From CAZQSL01 sp964595945 (GTDB lineage: Bacteria > UBP15 > UBA6099 > JAJRTR01), in contig CAZQSL010000017.1 in assembly GCA_964595945.1 (NCBI GenBank), forward strand, positions 1 to 41,411: 41,411 nucleotides of DNA. The letters run 5' to 3'. Numbering within the stretch: position 1 is the first letter of the stretch; every line of letters starts with the position of its first letter. Shown here piece by piece: positions 25,806 through 33,800 of the stretch. The translations under genes and the position numbers were made by a program. Under the pieces are notes generated by a model. It saw only the letters and a program-made list of their open reading frames with translations. It did not search any database and was not told the DNA's origin.

Positions 25806-27758
25806 CTGATGTGGCGACGGTTGCTGATTGGCTAAAGCGGAAATCGGCTTGGTTTCTTGCGGATTTTTGATTTTTCTGTTTTTCGGCGGGCCGCAGCTTC
25901 CGGTTTCATTTTTTTCGTTTTCGCCACATGCAACTATGCAGTTATCCGTTGCATCACGTTCGGTGATATTTGTTACGAATTTTGTGCCTGGGTGTGAAGC
26001 GAATCCTCCGAGATTTCGGTTACGAACTTTTTCACGTTCATCCTTCCTGATAATCCTCACTTCGCGCGGCAGAGTGCCAAAGTTTTTCCCCCGTCGTCCG
26101 CGCCCGTTAGAGCCCGGTTCACCGCCATTACCGTCGCCTCCATCATCACCATCAGGGTTTAACAGCAGATGGTCCAGCGCGAGGCCGGTCGGCAGAGTAT
26201 AATGAATCTCGAACCATTCAGGGTCAATCACAACCTTCTCAATGAATGCACGAAGGAATTCTTTTTGTCTCTCAAATGGCAGCCCATCGAACATGTTCCG
26301 CAGCCGTTTGAAATCAACATTGAGTAACGTTTCAAGGCCGCTGTCCCGGCGAGCTGTGCAGAATGAGATTTCGTTCTGTAAATTTACGATTTCAAGGTCG
26401 ATTTCCTCTATCCTGCCACGGTGCCGCTTCAGGCGCGATTTCAATTCACCCGGTTGCAGCGCGCCACATTCGAATGCTTCGTAATACTTCTTTTGCGTTT
26501 CCTCGACGCGTTTCTTCTCTTTCTTCAGGTCTTCGATCTGCCGCGAACGTTCTTTGACGGCCTGTTCGATTTCAGCGGCTTCGTTCGTAATCCGCTCCAT
26601 GATGTTTGTTTCCGATAAAACCCTTTCGAACAGTCGGTCGACGATCAGCTTGTCGAACCATTCTCGATTGATGCTGATGTTGTCCCGCTTCTCATTAAAG
26701 CGATTCTGCTTCGAGCAAATATACTGTGAATAGGAATACACCTTATCGCCGCACTTCTTTTTCGGAGTCCGCCCGAAATAGGCATTCCCGCAGACACCGC
26801 ATTTCAGAAGCCCGCTCAAGAGATATTGCGAGGTTTTTGCTTTCGCAAGAGAAATGTTGTTCCCCTTCAGAATCAATTGTACGCGGTCGAAAATATCACG
26901 GGGCACAATAGGCTTCACCGCTCCGTCGCAGCGAATCCATTGATCGTCGGGCTTGCTTTCAAACGATCCGATGTTTTTCTCCATCCCCCGTTTCACTTCC
27001 TTGTTGTAAACCACGTTCCCAATGTAAATCTCATTTCGCAACATGCGCGAAAATGACGACGCCTGCCATTTGTTGCCCCGGATGGTCGTGATGTTCTGAC
27101 CGTTGAGCCATTTGCAGATACTTTTGAAGCCGTGTCCATCCGCGTACATCTGGAATATTTTCTTTGCGATAGGCGCTGTCTCCGGGTCTGGTTCCCATTT
27201 CACATGACGTTTGCCGTTCTCCAATACCTCGACACGTCGTAGACCATACGGTGGCGGCCCACCTGTGGAAAGCCCGTTTTTCGCAAGGTGGGACTTTGAG
27301 CGCTCAACGTCCTTCACATATTCCAGCCGTGAAAATTCAGCTACAGCACGGAGAATCTGGATGACCATCTTCCCGACCGGATCATCATCATTGAATGGTT
27401 CTTTGTAATAGAAGATGGTAATCCCGCGCTCGCGCAGCTTTTCCGTGGCGATATAGGATTCCATCGTGTTACGCCCGAAGCGGGATATCGACCATGTCAG
27501 AATCATGTCGAATGGCGGCGGCTTCAGTTGGGAATCTTTGAGCATGCGCATGAATTCCGGGCGGTTGCTTGCACCGCCTGAAATACCGGCGTCATTGTAA
27601 ATTTCGAACACCTTTTTGCCACGCCTTGCGGCTTCCTGTTTCATCGTTTCTATCTGCGACTCGATGGACAACCCGACTTCTGCCTGCATCGGCGTGCTGA
27701 CGCGCACGTATATGGCGCATGGTTTGGTCTGCGTAATTTCCTTGTTTTCTTTGTTCAC
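25695..27758 (-). CDS. Large serine recombinase
   Basis: A 687-aa recombinase. The catalytic Ser is S21 in YVRVST; the resolvase domain continues through DAGISGGASNRPEF and the WSISRFGRN segment. A recombinase domain (about 165-285) follows, then a zinc ribbon with LKCGVCGNAYFG and a later Cys pair (about 305-340), and a coiled coil (about 390-455). The start is GTG with AAAGGAGGG upstream. About the last 33 residues are encoded by the antisense strand of the interrupted CocE gene, so the C-terminus depends on the integration site. The DNA before that encodes a Gly/Arg/Ser-rich low-complexity tail. It should catalyse site-specific integration and excision between attP and attB. Confidence 0.93.
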   Translation of the reverse strand: MNKENKEITQTKPCAIYVRVSTPMQAEVGLSIESQIETMKQEAARRGKKVFEIYNDAGISGGASNRPEFMRMLKDSQLKPPPFDMILTWSISRFGRNTMESYIATEKLRERGITIFYYKEPFNDDDPVGKMVIQILRAVAEFSRLEYVKDVERSKSHLAKNGLSTGGPPPYGLRRVEVLENGKRHVKWEPDPETAPIAKKIFQMYADGHGFKSICKWLNGQNITTIRGNKWQASSFSRMLRNEIYIGNVVYNKEVKRGMEKNIGSFESKPDDQWIRCDGAVKPIVPRDIFDRVQLILKGNNISLAKAKTSQYLLSGLLKCGVCGNAYFGRTPKKKCGDKVYSYSQYICSKQNRFNEKRDNISINREWFDKLIVDRLFERVLSETNIMERITNEAAEIEQAVKERSRQIEDLKKEKKRVEETQKKYYEAFECGALQPGELKSRLKRHRGRIEEIDLEIVNLQNEISFCTARRDSGLETLLNVDFKRLRNMFDGLPFERQKEFLRAFIEKVVIDPEWFEIHYTLPTGLALDHLLLNPDGDDGGDGNGGEPGSNGRGRRGKNFGTLPREVRIIRKDEREKVRNRNLGGFASHPGTKFVTNITERDATDNCIVACGENEKNETGSCGPPKNRKIKNPQETKPISALANQQPSPHQSSCSFDGEGGHETLAIYAASVDVLIAEGIDHEKYCL

Positions 27759-27807
27759 GTAAAGCCCTCCTTTCAGGCTGACATGCTACCTCTGAAACAC
27801 GGCTTTG

Positions 27808-27945
27808 TTAAGCCGTTTCTTGCTCTTTTTCTTGTCCCAGATCATCTCCTTTTTTGTTTATGTCGTTGATCGCCGTAACCACAAATTCGACACTGAATAT
27901 TTCCGACAGTTTTTCCGCGATGTACGTGACGTGCTGTTCCTGCAT
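27808..27945 (-). CDS. Small hypothetical protein, 45 aa
   Basis: A short frame starts at the ATG ending at 27945, with AGGAGG ten bases upstream, and stops with TAA at 27808. The product starts MQEQHVTYIAEKLSEIF, continues SVEFVVTAINDINKKGDD and ends acidic (QEKEQETA), a pattern of two helices with a short strand. It lies 49 bp before the recombinase start and is likely cotranscribed. Small proteins in this position sometimes act as recombination directionality factors, but nothing here proves that. An ACGGCTT-TGTT-AAGCCGT hairpin overlaps its stop (27799-27816). Confidence 0.6.
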   Translation of the reverse strand: MQEQHVTYIAEKLSEIFSVEFVVTAINDINKKGDDLGQEKEQETA

Positions 27946-28043
27946 AACGAACAGACCTCCTGATAAAAAGATTTCAGGAGGCAAGAGGTTGGTTTTATGT
28001 TTCTTCAGATTTTCTTAAATGTATCGGATGCCGGGTTTCGCTT

Positions 28044-28049
28044 TATAAT
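28044..28049 (+). promoter_or_regulatory. Likely -10 box for the rightward element genes
   Basis: A perfect TATAAT lies upstream of the 643-aa gene in the divergent region 27946-28183. No good -35 is seen at 16-18 bases. A start near 28056 would leave a leader of about 130 bases and rules out the ATG at 28052 as the translation start. Confidence 0.4.
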
Positions 28050-28183
28050 GTATGATTCTTAATGGCGTTTTTTACCGGTTGCCTCATGCCTTCTATTCTC
28101 ATACGGAAAGCAAGAGGCGGCTTTTTACTAACTTTTTGAAAATAATTTTGGTGTTACCGGCACCGATTCGGAGAAGTGACAAA

Positions 28184-30115
28184 ATGGCAAAGACAGAAGA
28201 AGATTCCGGCCCGAGTCTTCCAAATATTATCGTTGAAGATCGTGTGCCAGACTCTAAGTACCGTTCAGTGGAACTCGAAGTATATGAATTAGGAATCAAA
28301 TTAACCGATGAAGATACGGAAACAGAAACCGACTATTCGGTAAAGCTACACATTCCACTTAAAGTCAACGGTCACTTTGATTTCCATGAGAACCTCATAT
28401 ATCGCATAGGCAAAATGCTGGAAGACGCCACCGGCTTCACACGGGATTTTTATTCCGACATGATATTGAACCTGCAATTTTACCTGTTGTGCCCACCGAG
28501 TTTCTTTGTGTTTGAGAGGAACTTTGAAATAGCGACATTCGGATACAAACCTGCTTTTCTCGAACTGGCGGAATATCTGGATAAAAAGGACCAACCGAAT
28601 ATTGATCTGCTGAAAGAGGTCGGGAAAACGGATGCGGAGTTTTCGGAACTGTTCGATTATGCCACATACAAAGCCCCACCGGTATCACCGACATTTTCGG
28701 ACAGGTGCTACGCCGAGTTCAAACGTATGTTCTTTGATGAGCTCTTGCAGGTAAATATGAAGGTTCAGGAAATCAAAGAGCAGGCCTTTGATGAATTAAT
28801 TAAGCAGGTGTCTGAAAACAAAGGCATGAAAGAGAATGAGAAGAATCTGGCGATAGAAAAACTGCAACGCGCCGCAGAGAATGACGAAAGATTTCTCGAT
28901 ATCACGAGTACCGCGATAAGAAATATTCTGAGCGAGGCGATAAGGGGAGAAGCTGAATCTGACGAAAAAAACAGTGCATTTGCAGACAGGGCATTCAAAA
29001 TGATTCTAAAAATTGCGAATGGAGTTGATTTTTCCGCACCGGAAAACGAAATAAGCGCCATTTTAGAATCGAGATTCGATCTCATCGAATACAGTGAATT
29101 GTTGGGAAGCATTATTGCATGGTATGAAAAAGAATACAGAATTCCACCGTTGCAAAAGAAAGGCGCAACACCTGTTGAATTCGAAAAGTTGGTCGAACAA
29201 ACGGTTCAGCAAGCGAAGACTGATCCGACGCCACTACAGCATCTCGCACTGATTGAAGCCATGCGGACGGAAAATTTCTTCGATAAGCTTAAAATGCTCG
29301 TATGGATTTCTGACAACTTCACTAATAGGCTGGCATATGTGGAACGAATGTACAGGGATGCGGCAACGGTATATCACGCCGTCATTAGCTGGGGATACCA
29401 AGAGGTTTACAAGAAGATCAGGCACATTTTGACCCGTGAGGAAAAACGGGCGTATAAGCTGATGTTTTTTCCTCACTCTTATTTCGGGAACAGGATTGCT
29501 GCCCAAGAGCCGAGAGTGAGAGGTTTCATCTTTGGAATGGATGACGAGACCATTCTTCTGGGAATGGCTGGGCTTATTTTCCGTGAAAAGAGCGTGGCCG
29601 GGTATGAGGACGCCTTAGCCGAGCTTGAGAAAAGATGGAAAGCATACCTGCGTGTATACCCATGCTGGGCTGTCACTGTTCTGGACGAGGAAAGAATCGA
29701 AAAAAGCGATTCAACGTACACACGGCGGGTGACATCATTATATAAATCCGTCCGTGTCTACGATAGTGACCGAAAAGGCGAAAAAAGGATAACGCTTGAG
29801 GACAAGCTTTCCGGACCCGAGGAATGGGAGCCGGAACATATAATAGATATGCTGACAACCCAGCCAGATAACCCTGACCTTCATAAATGGGTCAACGATT
29901 ACTGCACAAAACAACAACGTGGAGTCATAAAAACGATGTTCTTAACAGGAAGTTTCATCGGTCTGAATCAATGCGCCGAGATTGTTGAACTCGCTCCATC
30001 CACTATAAGGAACCACCTGAAAGCCGGCATTCTGAATATCAGGGAACATCTTGTCCGCGACAATATTTATCCACCAGAGCGTTTTAAACCTTTACGAAGA
30101 ATGGATTTAAAGTAA
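28184..30115 (+). CDS. Element protein of unknown function with C-terminal sigma-region-4-like HTH
   Basis: A 643-aa soluble protein I do not recognise over most of its length. It is mostly helical, with a charged helix-rich middle (about 190-260: many Glu/Lys, for example KGMKENEKNLAIEKL). The last ~60 residues read as a sigma-70 region 4/LuxR-like HTH: a QQRGVIKTMFLTG helix, LNQCAEIVELAPSTIRNHLKAG as helix-turn-helix, then NIREHL. It could be a DNA-binding regulator or replication accessory factor of the element. The ATG at 28184 has GGAGAAG seven bases upstream; the frame is open from 28052 but that extension lacks a ribosome site. It is the first gene of the rightward set. Confidence 0.75.
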   Translation: MAKTEEDSGPSLPNIIVEDRVPDSKYRSVELEVYELGIKLTDEDTETETDYSVKLHIPLKVNGHFDFHENLIYRIGKMLEDATGFTRDFYSDMILNLQFYLLCPPSFFVFERNFEIATFGYKPAFLELAEYLDKKDQPNIDLLKEVGKTDAEFSELFDYATYKAPPVSPTFSDRCYAEFKRMFFDELLQVNMKVQEIKEQAFDELIKQVSENKGMKENEKNLAIEKLQRAAENDERFLDITSTAIRNILSEAIRGEAESDEKNSAFADRAFKMILKIANGVDFSAPENEISAILESRFDLIEYSELLGSIIAWYEKEYRIPPLQKKGATPVEFEKLVEQTVQQAKTDPTPLQHLALIEAMRTENFFDKLKMLVWISDNFTNRLAYVERMYRDAATVYHAVISWGYQEVYKKIRHILTREEKRAYKLMFFPHSYFGNRIAAQEPRVRGFIFGMDDETILLGMAGLIFREKSVAGYEDALAELEKRWKAYLRVYPCWAVTVLDEERIEKSDSTYTRRVTSLYKSVRVYDSDRKGEKRITLEDKLSGPEEWEPEHIIDMLTTQPDNPDLHKWVNDYCTKQQRGVIKTMFLTGSFIGLNQCAEIVELAPSTIRNHLKAGILNIREHLVRDNIYPPERFKPLRRMDLK

Positions 30116-30207
30116 GGTTTTCTGCCCTTTCCCCCCGAAATATATTTTCAAAAAATTAGTAAAAAGCCGTTTTCATCTTTCCGTACAGTAACAGGAGGTG
30201 ATGAATA

Positions 30208-30447
30208 ATGGCAAAAAGAAAGCATCGCGACTGGCTTGCCGATGAAATCGAGATGTACCTGCTTGTAAGCTTTTCCGAAATTCTTGATCCATATAACGAG
30301 CAGCATCCCGACGAAATGGAGAAGCTGATTGATCTTAAGCATGAGGCCATAGATCTGGCCATGTCCAGAATTAGGCTGATCATGCGGCGATACAAGATCA
30401 GTTTCAACGAAAACTGGATGATTGACGGGAGCATGAAAGGGCAATAG
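30208..30447 (+). CDS. Small helical protein, 79 aa
   Basis: The family is not recognised. The protein is highly charged and helical, with a basic N-terminus (MAKRKHRDWL), a central DEMEKLIDLKHEAIDLAMSR helix and a basic IRLIMRRYK segment. AGGAGGTGA, a near-perfect match to the ribosome anticodon-side sequence, lies before the ATG, so high translation is likely. It sits between the HTH protein and the SpoVG-like gene in the same direction. Confidence 0.7.
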   Translation: MAKRKHRDWLADEIEMYLLVSFSEILDPYNEQHPDEMEKLIDLKHEAIDLAMSRIRLIMRRYKISFNENWMIDGSMKGQ

Positions 30448-30504
30448 TCCGAAAATGTAAGGCCTTGCCATGGGCAATTTAAAAATTAGAAAGGATAAGC
30501 ATCC

Positions 30505-30792
30505 ATGAAACCGCAAATATCAGATATAAGCGTGAAGTTCGTAAATCAGGTCGAAGAGGACGGGATCATCGCGTGGGTGTCCTGTGTACTGGGCGGCGGC
30601 CTGTATCTTAACAACATTGCCGTGCGCAGACGCAACGACGGAAGGCATGTACTGTCGTTTCCCGCGAAAAAAGCAAAAGGCAACGGCGTGTTCTATTTCT
30701 TCAAGCCGGTGAACCCTGAAATGCACGATGCATTCGAGCGAGCGATACTGAAGAACCTCGGCATGGCTCAATCCGCGGCCTCAAACAACTGA
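30505..30792 (+). CDS. SpoVG-like protein
   Basis: A 95-aa protein with the layout of the SpoVG family: an opening ISDISVKFV strand, GIIAWVSCVLGGGLYLNNIAV, RRRNDGRHVLSFPAKK (compare the V(I/A)DG..G.FV.MPS core) and a C-terminal helix after P-N-P. SpoVG proteins bind nucleic acid and act as regulators; SpoVG-like genes also occur on phages and plasmids. AAAGGA lies ten bases before the ATG. It precedes the replication gene by 52 bp, so it may regulate or assist it, which is inference. Confidence 0.7.
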   Translation: MKPQISDISVKFVNQVEEDGIIAWVSCVLGGGLYLNNIAVRRRNDGRHVLSFPAKKAKGNGVFYFFKPVNPEMHDAFERAILKNLGMAQSAASNN

Positions 30793-30844
30793 ATAAGCGT
30801 ATAAAAGAAAGGTGAATATTTGTGTTAAGCGGAGGCCCGTGATT

Positions 30845-33800
30845 ATGATGCATGCCATTGCATCTGGTTTAACGATACAACCGGATACTGTTGAGTCGCT
30901 TCTGTACGGAAAAAGTCCGATTTCGGGCGTTGTCGGCATTGATGTGGATGGAAGCGGAAATGTCACTCTGTTCCGGCGAGGCTCTGATGGAGTGTGTCGA
31001 ACGGGGATGCACCATCGTCATTTCTTTCTTATTTCCGATGACGCCCATCTTGCCGACTATGACGGGGACAGCGATATCGATTGCCTTTCCGGTGATGGAC
31101 ACCTGAAATACGCCTGCAGTTACGAATCCAAACGCAAGATGTGGTGGTACTTGAAAAGAGCCATCAGAAACTATGGGCGAGAACAGAAAAGTGATTTCAC
31201 GTCGGCTGATCTCTGGCGTATTCCGGACATTCTTTCAATTCCGGATTCTGAAATCCAGTTTCTGATTTCTTCAGGAATCGGCCAGTTCAAAGACATGGCA
31301 TTTTCAGACCTACGACGGATGCAGATAGCCATAAATACCGATATGCCGTGGGAGCCGGAACACACTTTGTCGACAGATAAACGAATTCGGTTACGGCAGA
31401 TCGCTCTTGCAGACAGCACCGGATGGCAGAGCATCATCGATTCGAGTGAAATAACGGAAAAGGAAATGTTGTATCAATTCCTCGATCTGGTCGGAGATCG
31501 CGATCCCGATGTGATCGAGGGGCATAATCTGTTCGGCCTGATATTTCCCGTCCTGAATATGCGTTTCATCAGCCACGGCATCAATTTCCGAATCGGCCGG
31601 GGAAAGAGCCCCATTACAACATTCTCAACAACCCGTCTTAAGAATGACAGGTCCATACCATTTACGAATTATCACGTGCCCGGTCGACATGTGGTTGATA
31701 CCTTGTTTCTCGTTGAGAAATCAGCGCATGAATGTTTTGCTGAGATTGATCAGGGAGACGTGGCTGCTATCGCATCTGCTGTTTGTAGAAATGCCGACAG
31801 CACAAGCGATGATATTCTGGCGTGTGCTAAGTCAACATCTCGTATTTCAGAAACACTTTTGCCAGCCGAATTCTTTCAAGCACAGATGGTTCCAATCCCT
31901 CTCGGAAAACTTTGCATGGCCGGCACGGCGAAAAAGATTGAATACATGATGCTTCGGGCGTATCTGAGCGCGGGGCATTCGATACCAAAACCGCCGAAAC
32001 CTGAAACGTTCGAGGGGGGAATGTGTGAACAGTTCATTTCCGGGCGATGTGAGAACGTGGTGAAGATCGATATTGAATCACAATATCCGTCCATCATGAT
32101 CGGCGAGGCCATCAAACCGGAGGCGGATTCCCTCGATGTTTTCCTACCGATGCTAAAAAAACTGACATGGCAGAGATTCGAAGCAAAGATGAGAAGGGAC
32201 TCGTCATCCGGCGCCCAGCGCGAACGAAACGATCATCTACAGAAAGCACTCAAACTTCTTATCAACTCATTCTACGGCTATCTCGGTTTTCGCAATGCCA
32301 GTTTCGCGGATTATGGCGCGGCGGCGCGTGTAACATCTCTGGGGCGCGCCGCAATGAAGAAGATGACCGAAACGCTGGAGGAATACGGATGCGAACTGGT
32401 GCAGTGCGACACAGACGGAGTGTTTTTTATACCGTCATTCGATGCGGCGGCTGACCGTCCGCAATTGGAAAGTGTCGTGACAGCCGTTAAAAACTCGTTG
32501 CCTCAATATCTGGATGTTGCCATCGAGGGCGTCTGGCCCGCGATGTTGAGCCTTAAAAAGAAAAACTATGCTCTGCTCACCGTCGACGGTTCAGTTGCCA
32601 CAACTGGGGGCATTCTCGGATCGGCGGCTGACGAGCTTTTTGTTCGGCACGTACTCAAAACCGTCGCTGAACATATCCTGAAAAACGATCTTTCAGCAAT
32701 ACAGCCATATCTCTGTACACTGCGGCAATCGATTTCGGATGGGCTACTTGCATTGCCTGACATTCGTTTCACGGAAACAATCAGCATGACCGGCAGTGAT
32801 TACAGGGAACTGGTTGCAAATGGGGGCGGAAAGAAGCCTCTTTATGAAGCGATGTTGAAATACAAGAAAGCGAGTAACGATGATCGCGTTTTTATCGTTG
32901 GCAATGACGTCAGTTGGTATCGTCGGGATGGAAAAGATAAAGAAGGCGTTGCATTCTCTTTTGAATTCGATCCTGCACATCCTGATTATGACCGGGCGCA
33001 CTATCTGCATCGCCTGTCAGGCGCACTTGCGCGCTTGAACCGATTGTTCACTCCACAACAGGTCAAAGTCTTGTTCGGGGACAGCCTTTCAAAAACTCCA
33101 TCAAAGGCTTTGAAGGCAATAAAAGTATCGTCGCGGACAATTAGAAAAACACTTAACGGTAGCCTGTCGGCATATTTGGAACTGTCATCGGGATTTAAAA
33201 GTAAAAAAGGTATCAAGAGAAATATCTATATCCGAGCAGATGACGATGATGCAATCAGAAAATTTGTAGAAAGAAACGCCAATAAAGATGTTTATCGCTC
33301 CACGTTCAAATTTCACTGTGACAGGACGCCAGATAAAGGCATTGCACGCTTTTGTCCGAAATCCGGAGATTTCATTGTCGAGCTTGAATCGGAAACCGGC
33401 GATCAACTCTCGAATGTATCCGGCGCTCTTAGCGCGGCCCGGCATTGCGCTGATGTGGTTGCGAGCGCATTTACCATACCGCGAGACGTAATTTCATATT
33501 ACTTCAACGGTGGTAAGAGCTTTTACCTGGCAATCCCTCAGTCGCTGCTCGATGTCCCCGACTGCGTGGAACTCAACATTATCTATGAAAAACTCGCTCG
33601 GCATATCCATTCCCTGATGAAAATGGAATATCAGGGCGCCGTGGACCTTAACCTCTACAACCACGACCGGCCGCTCCGATTTCCGGGAAGTGTCCATCCG
33701 CAATACGGTCTTTACAACATACCACTCGCAGCAGATGAATTCTTCTCATTGTCCGCGGGCCAGATCATCCGTCTGGCGGCATTTCCGAGAGAAATGCCCG

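Noticed and set aside
28052..28183. Extended N-terminus of the 643-aa protein
   Set aside because: No ribosome site, and it follows the -10 box too closely; ATG at 28184 has GGAGAAG at the right distance.
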